Assembly (NCBI GenBank): GCA_035715725.1
Contig: DASTKT010000133.1
Coordinates: 1 to 36,304, forward strand
Direction: 5' to 3'
DNA from: JADGGV01 sp035715725
GTDB lineage: Bacteria; Gemmatimonadota; Gemmatimonadetes; Longimicrobiales; RSA9
DNA: 36,304 nt
The position numbers were made by a program, and so were the translations under genes. The stretch's first letter is position 1. Each line of letters starts with the position of its first letter. This document shows, in pieces, positions 8,799-17,291 of this stretch. The notes below the pieces were generated by a model. The model saw only the letters and a list, made by a program, of their open reading frames with translations, was not told the DNA's origin and made no database searches.

Positions 8799-9722
8799 AT
8801 GGGCGAGAGCGTGCGGGAGATCGTGCGGGAGCGTTACGGGCAGGCGGCGCTCGGGGTGGTGAGCGGGGAGAAGGGGTCGTGCTGCGGGACGGGCGGGAGC
8901 TGCGGCTCGGTCGACCCGATCACGCGCGACCTGTACGATTCGGTGACGACGTCGGCGCTCCCCGAGGCTGCGGTGCTCGCGTCGCTCGGGTGCGGGAACC
9001 CGACGGCGCTGGCCGAGCTGAAGGAGGGCGAGGTGGTGCTGGACCTGGGGAGTGGCGGCGGGATCGACGTGCTGCTCTCGGCGAAGCGGGTCGGGCCCAC
9101 GGGGAAGGCGTACGGGCTGGACATGACGGACGAGATGCTGGCGCTGGCGCGGGCGAACGCGGCCGAGGTCGGGGCCACGAACCGGAGCGAAGCGGAGGTC
9201 GCCGAAGGGGCGGAGCGGCCCGTGTGGGAGGGAGGCACCGTCGAGTTCCTGCGGGGGCACATCGAGGAGATCCCGCTCCCGGACGCGAGCGTGGACGTCA
9301 TCATCTCGAACTGCGTGATCAACCTGTCGGGCGACAAGCGGAAGGTGCTCGCCGAGGCGTTCCGCGTGCTCAAGCCGGGCGGCCGCTTCGCGGTGTCGGA
9401 CGTGGTGGTCCGGGGCGAGATGCCGGCGGAGGTGCGGCGGAGCATGGAGCTGTGGGTCGGCTGCGTGGCGGGGGCGCTCGAGGAGAAGGAGTTCGAGCGG
9501 CTGCTGGTGGAGGCCGGCTTCGAGGCGCCTTCCGTCGAGCCGACGCGGGTCTACGAGGCCGAGGATGCCCGGTCGCTCCTCGAGGACGCGGGGGTGGACG
9601 TGGACGCGTTCGCGGCCGCGGTGGACGGCCGCCTGATGGCGGCGTTCGTCCGGGCGACGAAGCCGGCGAAGCGGGTGCTGCAGCCGAAGGCGGCCTGTTG
9701 TGCGCCGGGCTGCTGCTCGTGA
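8799..9722 (+). CDS. arsM: Arsenite S-adenosylmethionine methyltransferase
   Basis: Methylates As(III) stepwise to volatile or excreted methylarsenicals in the cytoplasm. The 307-residue protein has the SAM site DLGSGGGIDVLLSA, the ArsM signature SALPEAAVLASLGCGNP, and three arsenic-binding cysteines at 65, 172 (ISNCVINL) and 222 (LWVGCVAGA). Extra cysteine clusters lie near the N-terminus (SCCGTGGSC) and at the very end (ACCAPGCCS), as in many ArsM proteins. Between GATN and VEFLRGHIEEIPLPD there is an insertion of roughly 19 residues (RSEAEVAEGAERPVWEGG) not present in the ArsM proteins I know. The ATG at 8799 has GGGAG 8 bases upstream. Co-transcription with arsR and arsN2 is likely. Confidence 0.95.
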   Translation: MGESVREIVRERYGQAALGVVSGEKGSCCGTGGSCGSVDPITRDLYDSVTTSALPEAAVLASLGCGNPTALAELKEGEVVLDLGSGGGIDVLLSAKRVGPTGKAYGLDMTDEMLALARANAAEVGATNRSEAEVAEGAERPVWEGGTVEFLRGHIEEIPLPDASVDVIISNCVINLSGDKRKVLAEAFRVLKPGGRFAVSDVVVRGEMPAEVRRSMELWVGCVAGALEEKEFERLLVEAGFEAPSVEPTRVYEAEDARSLLEDAGVDVDAFAAAVDGRLMAAFVRATKPAKRVLQPKAACCAPGCCS

Positions 9723-9749
9723 GTGGACCTCGAGCACGGGGAGGGCTCA

Positions 9750-10211
9750 ATGGAGAGGTTGGAAGGTGACGTCGTCCTCCGGCCGGCCCGGCCGGAGGAT
9801 CTCCCGGCCGTGGAGGCGCTGCTCGAGGCAGCGCTCCTTCCGACCGCGGGCGTGGCGGAGTGGCTGCCGCGGTTCGTGGTGGCCGAGCGTGCCGGGCGCA
9901 TCGTCGGCGTGGCCGGGCTGGAGGTGTACGGCGCGGACGGTCTGCTGCGCTCGGTCGCGGTGGACGGCGACTGGAGGGGGCGCGGGCTCGGCCGCGCGCT
10001 GACGGACGAGGTGCTGGCGGTCGCGACCCGTGAAGGCGTGCGGACGGTCTATCTCCTCACCGAGACGGCCGAACGGTACTTCCCGCGCCACGGCTTCCGG
10101 CGGATCGCGCGGCAGGAGGTCTCGGAGGCCGTGCAGGCGTCCGTGGAGTTCCGGGAGCTTTGTCCGGTGTCCTCGACGGTGATGGCGAGGTCCCTTCTTC
10201 CGGCGGGCTGA
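9750..10211 (+). CDS. arsN2: GNAT N-acetyltransferase, ArsN2 type
   Basis: A 153-residue acetyltransferase. VVLRPARPEDLPAVEALLEAALLPTAGV, VAGLEVYGADGLLRSVAVDGDWRGRGLGRALTDEVL (containing the acetyl-CoA loop RGRGLG) and VYLLTETAERYFPRHGFRRI match the ArsN2 group found in arsenic operons. Relatives of the ArsN1 group acetylate arsenical antibiotics such as arsinothricin or phosphinothricin-like compounds; the substrate of ArsN2 is less clear, so a role in organoarsenical resistance is an inference from family and position. The start is placed at 9750, with GGGGAGGG just upstream, rather than the in-frame GTG at 9723 adjoining the arsM stop. It sits 27 bases after arsM. Confidence 0.88.
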   Translation: MERLEGDVVLRPARPEDLPAVEALLEAALLPTAGVAEWLPRFVVAERAGRIVGVAGLEVYGADGLLRSVAVDGDWRGRGLGRALTDEVLAVATREGVRTVYLLTETAERYFPRHGFRRIARQEVSEAVQASVEFRELCPVSSTVMARSLLPAG

Positions 10212-10222
10212 GAGGAGGGATC

Positions 10223-11014
10223 GTGCGCTACGCGCTCGTCTCCGACATCCACGCGAACCTGCCGGCGCTCGAGTCCGTGCTGGCCGACCTCGGTGCGCGG
10301 CCCGACGTCGACGCGGTCTACCACCTCGGCGACCTCGTCGGCTACGCGCCGTGGCCGAACGAGGTCGTCGCGCTCCTCCGCGACCGTGGGATCACGGGTG
10401 TCGCCGGCAACTACGACAGCACGACCGCGACCGGCTACGCGCACTGCGGCTGCCGGTACGAGGACCCGCGCCAGGAGGCGCTCTCGCACCTCTCGTACGC
10501 GTGGACGCGCGCGCACGCCTCCGCCGAGACGATGCGCTTCCTCGGCTCGCTCCCGTTCCGCATCGACCTGCGGCCCCTGGGCGGGCACCTCGCCGGCCCG
10601 AAGCTGGTGCTCGTGCACGGCAATCCCGTGCTCAACACCGTCTACTGGACCGCGGACCGGCCGGACCGCTTCTGCCTCCAGATGGCGGAGCTCGCGGGGG
10701 CGAAGGCGGGCGACGTCGTCGCCTTCGGCCACACGCACATCCCCTGGCACCGCGAGATCGGCGGCATCCACTTCGTGAACGCCGGCTCGGTCGGTCGGCC
10801 GAAGGACGGCGACGCGCGGGCCGGCTATGTCCTGGTGGACGTGGGCGCCGAAGTCGGCGTCGAGTTCGTCCGGGTGGCGTACGACGTGGAGCGCGCGGCG
10901 CGGGCGATCCTGGAGAGCGAGCTGCCGAACGACTTCGCGGACTACCTGAAGACCGGTGGCCGGCCCACGCCGCTCGGCACGGGCGGAAGTGCCAACCCTC
11001 GAGAGGGAGCATGA
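10223..11014 (+). CDS. Calcineurin-like metallophosphatase of the ars operon
   Basis: A 263-residue cytoplasmic metallophosphoesterase. The di-metal motifs are present in order: SDIHANLPAL (Asp8, His10), HLGDLVGYAPWPNEV, GNYD, VLVHGNP and FGHTHIPW. The start is GTG at 10223 with GAGGAGGG directly upstream; the longer frame from 10160 overlaps arsN2 and lacks a site. Its TGA overlaps the acr3 ATG (ATGA), so the two are translationally coupled. Phosphatases of this type recur beside acr3 in ars operons, but the substrate is not known to me; a phosphorylated or arsenylated metabolite is a guess. CGCRYEDP with a paired cysteine lies in the middle. Confidence 0.87.
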   Translation: MRYALVSDIHANLPALESVLADLGARPDVDAVYHLGDLVGYAPWPNEVVALLRDRGITGVAGNYDSTTATGYAHCGCRYEDPRQEALSHLSYAWTRAHASAETMRFLGSLPFRIDLRPLGGHLAGPKLVLVHGNPVLNTVYWTADRPDRFCLQMAELAGAKAGDVVAFGHTHIPWHREIGGIHFVNAGSVGRPKDGDARAGYVLVDVGAEVGVEFVRVAYDVERAARAILESELPNDFADYLKTGGRPTPLGTGGSANPREGA

Positions 11015-12165
11015 GCATGGCTACTCCGGTGCGGGGCGTCGCCAGGCGCCTCTCCTTCCTGGACCGCTTGCTGACGCTCTGGATCTTCGCCGCCATGGCG
11101 GTCGGGGTCGCCGCCGGATACCTCTGGCCGGAGGGCGTGCGCTCATTCAACGAGGGCACGAGCCTGGGGACCACGTCGATCCCGATCGCGATCGGGCTGA
11201 TCCTGATGATGTACCCGCCGCTCGCGAAGGTGCGCTACGAGGAGCTGGGCGACGTCTTCCGCAACCGGAAGGTGCTCGCCCTCTCGCTCGTGCAGAACTG
11301 GGTGATCGGCCCGCTGCTCATGTTCGGCCTCGCCGTCGCGTTCCTGCGCGACTACCCGGAGTACATGGTCGGGCTGATCCTCATCGGCCTGGCCCGCTGC
11401 ATCGCGATGGTGATCGTCTGGAACGAGCTGGCGGAGGGAGATACGGAGTACGCGGCGGGGCTCGTCGCCTTCAACAGCGTCTTCCAGGTCCTCTTCTACA
11501 GCGTCTACGCGTACCTCTTCATCACCTTGCTGCCGCGGGTGCTCGGGCTGGAGGGCGCCGTCGTCGACATCACGATGGGCGAGATCGCGAGGAGCGTCTT
11601 CATCTATCTCGGCGTGCCGTTCCTGGCTGGGCTGGCGACGCGCTTCGTGCTCGTGCGCGCCAGGGGCGCGGAGTGGTACGCCCGGGAGTTCGTGCCGAGG
11701 ATCTCGCCGCTCACGCTGATCGCGCTCCTCTTCACGATCGTGGTCATGTTCTCGATCCAGGGACATGCGATCGTGGAGCGGCCCGGGGGAGTGGTCCGGG
11801 TCGCGATCCCGCTCCTGATCTACTTCGTGGTCATGTTCCTGGTGAGCTTCTACATGGGGCGGCGCGTCGGGGCGGACTACTCGAAGACGGCGACGCTCTC
11901 GTTCACCGCGGCGAGCAACAACTTCGAGCTCGCGATCGCCGTGGCGGTGGGCACCTTCGGCATCGCGCACGGCGCCGCGTTCGCGGCGGTCATCGGGCCG
12001 CTGGTGGAGGTGCCGGTCCTCATCGGCCTGGTCAACGTCGCGCTCTTCTTCCAGCGGCGGTACTTCGGCGGCCGGGTGGCGGCGGGGGCCGTCGAAGCCC
12101 CGAGCGACGTCTGCCCCGCCGAGGTCCGGCTCACCCGGCCGCGGTCGCGGCAGATGGATGTCTGA
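11011..12165 (+). CDS. acr3: ACR3-family arsenite efflux permease
   Basis: An inner-membrane As(III) exporter of 384 residues with about ten hydrophobic helices. The conserved cysteine lies in LARCIAMVIVWNELA (Cys130) and the conserved glutamate in AASNNFELAIAVAVG (Glu306), matching the essential Cys/Glu pair of characterised Acr3 proteins. GAGGGAG precedes the ATG at 11011, which overlaps the stop of the phosphatase; a second in-frame ATG at 11017 is possible. It completes the ars operon; with ArsM it offers both export and methylation. Converges with the response regulator gene 70 bases downstream. Confidence 0.95.
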   Translation: MSMATPVRGVARRLSFLDRLLTLWIFAAMAVGVAAGYLWPEGVRSFNEGTSLGTTSIPIAIGLILMMYPPLAKVRYEELGDVFRNRKVLALSLVQNWVIGPLLMFGLAVAFLRDYPEYMVGLILIGLARCIAMVIVWNELAEGDTEYAAGLVAFNSVFQVLFYSVYAYLFITLLPRVLGLEGAVVDITMGEIARSVFIYLGVPFLAGLATRFVLVRARGAEWYAREFVPRISPLTLIALLFTIVVMFSIQGHAIVERPGGVVRVAIPLLIYFVVMFLVSFYMGRRVGADYSKTATLSFTAASNNFELAIAVAVGTFGIAHGAAFAAVIGPLVEVPVLIGLVNVALFFQRRYFGGRVAAGAVEAPSDVCPAEVRLTRPRSRQMDV

Positions 12166-12235
12166 TACCGGATCCGGAAGGTGCGTTCGTTTGCCCGCCT
12201 CCGCGCCCGCGCTGACCCTGGGCGCGGATGCCCGC

Positions 12236-13639
12236 CTACGCTCCGGCCCGTACCCCGCTGCTCCCGCCCGCGCCGGCGTCGATGTGGTACTTCTCCAGCC
12301 GGTAGCGGAGCGTGTCGCGGGAGAGGCCGAGCAGGCGGGCGGCGCCGGTCTTGTTGCCGCCGGCGCGCTCCAGCGCCTGGCAGATCAGCTCGCGCTCCAG
12401 CTCCTCGAGGCTGACCCCCGCCGCCGGGAGCGTGAACGCGCGGCCGGGAGCATCCGACGCCTTCCGGATCTCCCGCGGCAGGCTCTCCACTCCGATGGCG
12501 TCCTCGTCCTCGAGCAGCAGGATCCGCTCGATCACGTTGCGGAGCTGCCGCGCGTTGCCGGGCCACTCGTAGCGCTCGAGCGCGAACAGCGCCTCCGGCG
12601 CGATGTGGCGCGCCGGCTGGCGCATCTCCCGGCAGAGCGCGTCCACGAAGTGCATGGCCAGCGGCGCCACGTCCTCGGGGCGCTCGCGCAGCGGCGGCAG
12701 CACGATCGGGATGACGTTCAGGCGGTAGAAGAGGTCCTCGCGGAACTCGCCGGCGGCCACGGCGGCCTCGAGGTCGCGGTTCGTGGCGGCGACGACGTGG
12801 GTGTCCACCTCGATGTCGCGCACGCCGCCGATGTGGCGGAACGTGTGCGTCTCCAGGAAGCCGAGCAGCTTGGCCTGCGCGGCCTTCGGCATGTCGCCGA
12901 TCTCGTCGAGGAAGACCGTGCCGCGGTTCGCCAGCTCGAAGAGCCCCTTCTTCGACTCGCGCGCGTCCGTGAACGCGCCGGCCTCGTGGCCGAACAGCTC
13001 GCTCTCGACCAGGTGCTCCGGCAGCGCGGTGCAGTTCACGGCGATGAACGGGTTCGTGCCGCGCGCGCCGCGCGCGTGCAGCGCCCGGGCGACGACGTCC
13101 TTGCCCGTGCCGCTCTCGCCGCGGATCAGCACGTTCGTGGGCGCGCTCTTCCGGCCGAGCCGCATGATCAGCTCGGCGATCTTGCGGATCGCCAGCGAGC
13201 GGCCGACCAGCGTCACGTTCGAGAACTGCCAGCGGTACCCCTCGCGGTACTGCTCCAGCTCGCGGTGCAGGCTGCGGCTCTCGAGCGCCTGGTCGATCAG
13301 CAGCAGCAGCTCCGGGAGCTGGATCGGCTTCTCCAGGAAGTGGTGCGCGCCGGCCCGCACGGCGGCGATCGCCGTCTCGACCTCGCCGAACGCGGTGATC
13401 ATGATGACCGGCACGCCGGCGTCGAGCTGGCGGATCCGGCCGAGCAGCTCGATGCCGGAGGCGTCCGGCAGCCGCAGGTCCAGCAGCACGAGGTCGGCGC
13501 CCCGCGCCTCCAGCGCCTCGACGAGCGAGGCGCCGTCGGGCACCGCCTCCGTCGCGTAGCCTTCCTCCTCGAGGTGCTCGCCCAGCCACAGCCGGATCAG
13601 CAGCTCGTCGTCGCAGATCACGATCCGGGGCCTAGCCAT
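12236..13639 (-). CDS. NtrC-family sigma-54 response regulator
   Basis: A 467-residue activator: receiver domain (acidic pocket D10/D11, phospho-acceptor Asp54, Lys104), AAA+ domain with Walker A GESGTGKD (174-181), FLDEIGDMP, and a C-terminal Fis-type helix-turn-helix (GGNKTGAARLLGLSRDTLRYRLEKY). The sigma-54 contact loop reads GAFTDA (221-226) rather than GAFTGA, a natural variant seen in other activators. It should open promoters of -24/-12 type on phosphorylation by the kinase encoded immediately upstream, with which it overlaps by 8 bases (13632-13639). Candidate targets in this window are the -24/-12 sequences at 24252-24267 and 17276-17291. Confidence 0.93.
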   Translation of the reverse strand: MARPRIVICDDELLIRLWLGEHLEEEGYATEAVPDGASLVEALEARGADLVLLDLRLPDASGIELLGRIRQLDAGVPVIMITAFGEVETAIAAVRAGAHHFLEKPIQLPELLLLIDQALESRSLHRELEQYREGYRWQFSNVTLVGRSLAIRKIAELIMRLGRKSAPTNVLIRGESGTGKDVVARALHARGARGTNPFIAVNCTALPEHLVESELFGHEAGAFTDARESKKGLFELANRGTVFLDEIGDMPKAAQAKLLGFLETHTFRHIGGVRDIEVDTHVVAATNRDLEAAVAAGEFREDLFYRLNVIPIVLPPLRERPEDVAPLAMHFVDALCREMRQPARHIAPEALFALERYEWPGNARQLRNVIERILLLEDEDAIGVESLPREIRKASDAPGRAFTLPAAGVSLEELERELICQALERAGGNKTGAARLLGLSRDTLRYRLEKYHIDAGAGGSSGVRAGA

Positions 13640-15494
13640 GCGCGGCTCCCTCCGTGGCGGCCTCGGCCGCCGGGTCCTCCGCCGGCAGCGCCGGCAGCAC
13701 CGCGGCGAACGTCGAGCCCTTGCCGATCTGCGTGGCGACCTCGATCCGGCCGCCGTGGCGCTCGACGATCTCCCGCGTGATCGGCAGGCCGAGCCCCGTG
13801 CCGGCGTGCCGGGTCGTGAAGAACGGCTTGAAGATGTGCTCCAGCTCGCCCGGCGGGATCCCGCGGCCGGTGTCCCGCACCGCGAAGCGCACCTCGCTCC
13901 CCGCCGCCTCGGTCGAGAGCGTGACCTGGCCGTCGGCGGGCGTGGCCTGCACCGCGTTCATCAGCAGGTTCACGAGCGCCTGCCGGAGCAGCTCCTCGTC
14001 CGCCAGGACGACCGGGAGGTCCGGCGCGAGCGCCAGCCGCACGGCCACGCCGCTCCGCTCCGCGGCGGGCTGCACCAGCCGCGCCGCCCGCGTCGCCACG
14101 CGGTTCGCGTCCACCGGCTCGAGCCGCGGGACCGTCGGCCGCGCGAAGCTGAGCAGGTCCCGCACGGCCGCCTCCATGCGCCCGACCTGCCGGCTCATCT
14201 CGTCCACGATCGGAGAGACCGCCGGGTCGTCGCCGATCCGCCGCCGCACCAGGTCGAGCCCGTTCGACATCCCGACCAGCGGGTTCTTCACCTCGTGCGC
14301 GAGCCCGCTCGCCAGCTCGCCGACGGTGGCGAGCTGCTCCGCGCGCCCGATCTCGCGCCGGTGCAGCTCCTCGACGCGTGCCGCCGCCGCCGCGATCTCC
14401 GCCGCCATCTCGTTGAACGCGCGCTGCAGCTCGCCGAGCTCGCCGCCGCTGTCCTCCGCGACGCGGGGTGCGGGCTCGCCGCGGCCGACCCTGCGCGTCG
14501 CCTCCGCCAGCCGGCGGATCGGCGCGGTCACGCCGCGCGCCACCAGCCACGCCGTGAGCACGAGCGTGAGCACGAGCAGCGCCTCGAGGCCGAGCGAGAG
14601 GCGCTGGAGCTGGTGCAGCGGGCCGAGCGCGTCCTCCTGCGCCACCTCGACGACGTAGCGCCACGGCAGCCCCGGGATCGGCACGCTCGTGCCGACCACC
14701 GCCACGCCCGCCCGGTCGTGGTACTCGGCGGCCTGGCGCGGCGGGAGGCGGGTCAGCGGCGTCCGCAGCGGCGCATCCCAGTCGACGGGCCCGTGCGCAT
14801 GGGACACGAACACCGGCCGCCCGTCCGCATCCACGATGAAGCTCTCGATGTTGCCGGCGATGTGCTCCGGGATCTCGAGGAACACGGGGAGCGCCCGCAC
14901 CGGGATGATCCCGACCAGCCGGCCGATCACCCGCCCGTGCCGGCGGACCGGTGCCGCGATCCGCATGCGCGGCGCATCGCCGGGCCGCGAAGCCAGCCGG
15001 TCGAGCCCCGGGAGCAGCGGCTCCGGCGCCGCTGGCGGCGGCGGCCCGGATCCCACCCACGTGACCAGCTCGCCGGTGGGGCGCTCGACGTAGAGCATCT
15101 CGAAGTCGTGGAGGTCGCCCAGCTTCCGCTCCAGGTACTGGCGCAGCGCCGCGGAGTCGGCCACCGCGCCCATCTCGCCGGCATCCTCGCCCCCGCGCAG
15201 CACGGCGGCGGCCAGGAACTCGTTGCCGGAGGTGACCGCGGAGAGCTCGAGCACGTGGCGGTCGACCTGGTCGCGGACGTGGCGCGCCTCCAGCTCCGCG
15301 ACCGCCGACAGGTAGCGCTCCACGAGCCGTCGCACGATGCGCTGGCTCTGGACGTAGCCGACCATGTTCGACGCCAGGAGGGGGAACAGCGAGAAGACGA
15401 GGAACCAGGCGATCAGCCGGCGTCTCAGCGAGCCGCCGGGGACGGCGGCCCGGGCGCGGGCGGAAACCGCCCGGAGTCGCTCGAGAACGGCCAT
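13632..15494 (-). CDS. Membrane sensor histidine kinase
   Basis: A 620-residue kinase. A transmembrane helix (about 28-48), a large periplasmic region (about 50-300, Cache-like: VSHAHGPVDWDAPL, PIPGLPWRYVVEVAQE), a second helix (about 305-325), a HAMP segment (TAPIRRLAEATRRVGRGE), then a phospho-acceptor region ELASGLAHEVKNPLVGMSNGLDLV with His400, and an ATPase with LVNLLMNAVQAT, DTGRGIPPGELEHIFKPFFTTRHAGTGLGLPI. The start at 15494 follows GGAGGAGGG. Partner of the NtrC-type regulator downstream (8-base overlap). The periplasmic ligand is unknown; the divergent electron-transfer operon suggests a redox or respiratory cue, which is inference. Confidence 0.93.
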   Translation of the reverse strand: MAVLERLRAVSARARAAVPGGSLRRRLIAWFLVFSLFPLLASNMVGYVQSQRIVRRLVERYLSAVAELEARHVRDQVDRHVLELSAVTSGNEFLAAAVLRGGEDAGEMGAVADSAALRQYLERKLGDLHDFEMLYVERPTGELVTWVGSGPPPPAAPEPLLPGLDRLASRPGDAPRMRIAAPVRRHGRVIGRLVGIIPVRALPVFLEIPEHIAGNIESFIVDADGRPVFVSHAHGPVDWDAPLRTPLTRLPPRQAAEYHDRAGVAVVGTSVPIPGLPWRYVVEVAQEDALGPLHQLQRLSLGLEALLVLTLVLTAWLVARGVTAPIRRLAEATRRVGRGEPAPRVAEDSGGELGELQRAFNEMAAEIAAAAARVEELHRREIGRAEQLATVGELASGLAHEVKNPLVGMSNGLDLVRRRIGDDPAVSPIVDEMSRQVGRMEAAVRDLLSFARPTVPRLEPVDANRVATRAARLVQPAAERSGVAVRLALAPDLPVVLADEELLRQALVNLLMNAVQATPADGQVTLSTEAAGSEVRFAVRDTGRGIPPGELEHIFKPFFTTRHAGTGLGLPITREIVERHGGRIEVATQIGKGSTFAAVLPALPAEDPAAEAATEGAAHG

Positions 15495-15568
15495 GGGGCC
15501 CTCCTCCGGGGCGTGCCTTGCACCGGACTCGGGAGGATGAGCCGGGCGGAGGCCCGGCCCTGCATCGA

Positions 15569-16399
15569 CTAGCGGCGATCCGCCAGCGAGATGTCGTTCG
15601 GCGCGGGCGGCCGCTCCGCCGGCGCTCCGGCGGAGCCCCGCCGCAGCGTCTCGAGCGCGTCCGCCAGGGCGACGAGCTCGCCGGCGCCGTCGACGCGCAC
15701 CGGCGCGCGCCGCGTCCCGGCGGCGAGCTCGCGGCCGGCCCGGACCACCTCGTCCAACGGCCTCACGATATGCACGAGCACGAGGACCGAGCCGAGCGCC
15801 GCCACCACGAGTCCCGCGACGAAGAAGGCGAGCTGCGCCGCGCGCAGCCGCGCGATCCGCGCCTGGGACGCCTCCTGATACCTTACCACTGCGTCATCGA
15901 TCTCGTCCAGAATCCTGACGGACGTCCGATCCAGGTCCAGCAGCGCCCCGGCGAACGCCTCGCTCCCCGGCTCCCGCTCCAGCACCGTGTGCGCCGCCGT
16001 GTGCAGCGGCAGCCAGCTCTGCTGCACCCGCTCCATCGCCCGTCGGAACGCCGTGTCCTCGACGGCCGGCACCAGCACGTACATCGGGCCGTAGGCGACG
16101 CTTCCGCCGCGAAGCAGCGCGGCGATGTCGCTCGCGAACTCGTGCGCCGTCTCGTGCATCCGCACGAGCGAGGCGTGGTCCCGCCCCTTCGCCAGACCGA
16201 GCGCCGCTTCCTTCGCCATCTTCTGGCTGAGCATCCGCTGCCGGCCGGTGATGTTGATGATCAGCGCGTCGTGCCGCTGCTGGCGGATCGTCCACAGGTT
16301 CGTCGCCACCGCCAGCACGGCCAGCAGCCCCAGCGTCCCCAGGACGAGCACGAGCGTCGCTCGCACCCCGAGCCGGCCCACCGGGTAGACGGCGCCCAT
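15569..16399 (-). CDS. PilJ/NarX-type sensor protein without output domain
   Basis: A 276-residue inner-membrane protein: transmembrane helix (about 10-33), a periplasmic four-helix bundle with the PilJ/NarX signature ALIINITGRQRMLSQKMAKEAALG, a second helix (about 188-212, AAQLAFFVAGLVVAALGSVLVLVHIV), then a HAMP-like segment (RPLDEVVRAGRELAAG). It stops about 40 residues later without a kinase, methyl-accepting or cyclase domain. In NarX/NarQ and PilJ the domain senses nitrate/nitrite or surface contact. Here it may pass a signal laterally to the kinase encoded 74 bases downstream. Starts 7 bases after the preceding gene, so it is in the same operon. Confidence 0.82.
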   Translation of the reverse strand: MGAVYPVGRLGVRATLVLVLGTLGLLAVLAVATNLWTIRQQRHDALIINITGRQRMLSQKMAKEAALGLAKGRDHASLVRMHETAHEFASDIAALLRGGSVAYGPMYVLVPAVEDTAFRRAMERVQQSWLPLHTAAHTVLEREPGSEAFAGALLDLDRTSVRILDEIDDAVVRYQEASQARIARLRAAQLAFFVAGLVVAALGSVLVLVHIVRPLDEVVRAGRELAAGTRRAPVRVDGAGELVALADALETLRRGSAGAPAERPPAPNDISLADRR

Positions 16400-16406
16400 C
16401 GTCGCC

Positions 16407-17060
16407 TCACGGGATGAAGCAGATCGCGCTCACCACCAGCACCAGCGCGACCAGCAGCACCAGCTCCACCGCCGCGACCCCGATCACCTGCGCGGCCCGC
16501 ACGCCGCGGAACTTCGTCGCCAGCGCCGTCCCCTTCGCCACCATCCCGGCGTAGAGCACGACCGCGGCCAGCTCCAACCCGTACAGCGCCAGCACGACCG
16601 CCTGCGGCGCGTCCGGCCGCGCCGACGAGAACACCTGCGCCCCGTACAGCGCCAGCTCCGTCGGCACCACCAGCGCCAGCACCGGGATGAACACCCAGGC
16701 CGGGAACGCCAGCACGACGTGCATCCGGCTCGAGTCGCCCTCGCCCTTCAGCAGGTCGGTCGCCTTGGCCAGCGCGCCGCCGCCGAAGAACACGCCCAGC
16801 ACACCGATCGTCGCCCCCACCAGCACGACCCCGGCGAGCGTCCCCGCGAAGCCGAAATGGTCGCCCAGCGCGAGCCAGCCGGCGCCGAGATAGGCCAGGA
16901 AGATCCCCAGCACGGCCCCGAACACCGGCTCCAGCACCGAGCCTTCCGGCTCGATCCGGCTCAACAGGTCCGGGAAGAACTCCGACGGATACGGAACGAG
17001 TCCGATGAGGTCCACGACCAGGGGTGGCGTGGTCCGCGAGACGGCTCGGGCGGTGACCAT
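16407..17060 (-). CDS. Multi-pass membrane protein, possibly Yip1-like
   Basis: A 217-residue protein with about five hydrophobic helices (GAVLGIFLAYLGAGW, GTLAGVVLVGATIGVLGVFFGGG, VVLAFPAWVFIPVLALVVP, AVVLALYGLELAAVVLYAG, VIGVAAVELVLLVALVLVVSAI). The start at 17060 follows GAGGAGG; the extension to 17264 is arginine-rich and rejected. The arrangement ALGDHFGFAG...ATDLLKGEGDSSRMHVVLAFPAWVF, with a polar loop before a membrane helix pair, is reminiscent of the Yip1 superfamily, but I cannot confirm this. It is the first gene of the sensor operon and may help position the sensor or kinase. Confidence 0.75.
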   Translation of the reverse strand: MVTARAVSRTTPPLVVDLIGLVPYPSEFFPDLLSRIEPEGSVLEPVFGAVLGIFLAYLGAGWLALGDHFGFAGTLAGVVLVGATIGVLGVFFGGGALAKATDLLKGEGDSSRMHVVLAFPAWVFIPVLALVVPTELALYGAQVFSSARPDAPQAVVLALYGLELAAVVLYAGMVAKGTALATKFRGVRAAQVIGVAAVELVLLVALVLVVSAICFIP

Positions 17061-17275
17061 GACGACCTCCTCACGGGGTGGGACACGGCGCGACGTTGCG
17101 TGCACCCGCACGTCGGCGCCGCTCGCGCGCGCCCCGCGCCGCCGCCCTCGGCGGACGCGGCTGCGCTGCGCTGAACCGGCAAGGCTGCTCGGCCCGGCCC
17201 TGCGACCGGGCCATCGTCTGCGCGAATCGTCGTGGAGATCTCGCCGGACGAGGCCGTCCGGCACCCTCCGACCGG

Positions 17276-17291
17276 GGCAACGGCCATGCCA
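17276..17291 (-). promoter_or_regulatory. Putative -24/-12 (sigma-54) promoter of the sensor operon
   Basis: Read on the minus strand, 17291 to 17276 gives TGGCATGGCCGTTGCC, agreeing with the sigma-54 consensus (TGGCACG-N4-TTGCW) at all but two specified positions and keeping the essential GG and GC at the correct 10-base separation. It points at the membrane protein start 215 bases away and could give autoregulation by the operon's own NtrC-type regulator. The remainder of the 605-base divergent gap (17061-17665) shows no gene I can support. Confidence 0.4.

Noticed and set aside
12158..13780. Plus-strand frame of 540 residues over the response regulator
   Set aside because: Antisense to a gene with intact receiver, AAA+ and helix-turn-helix motifs.
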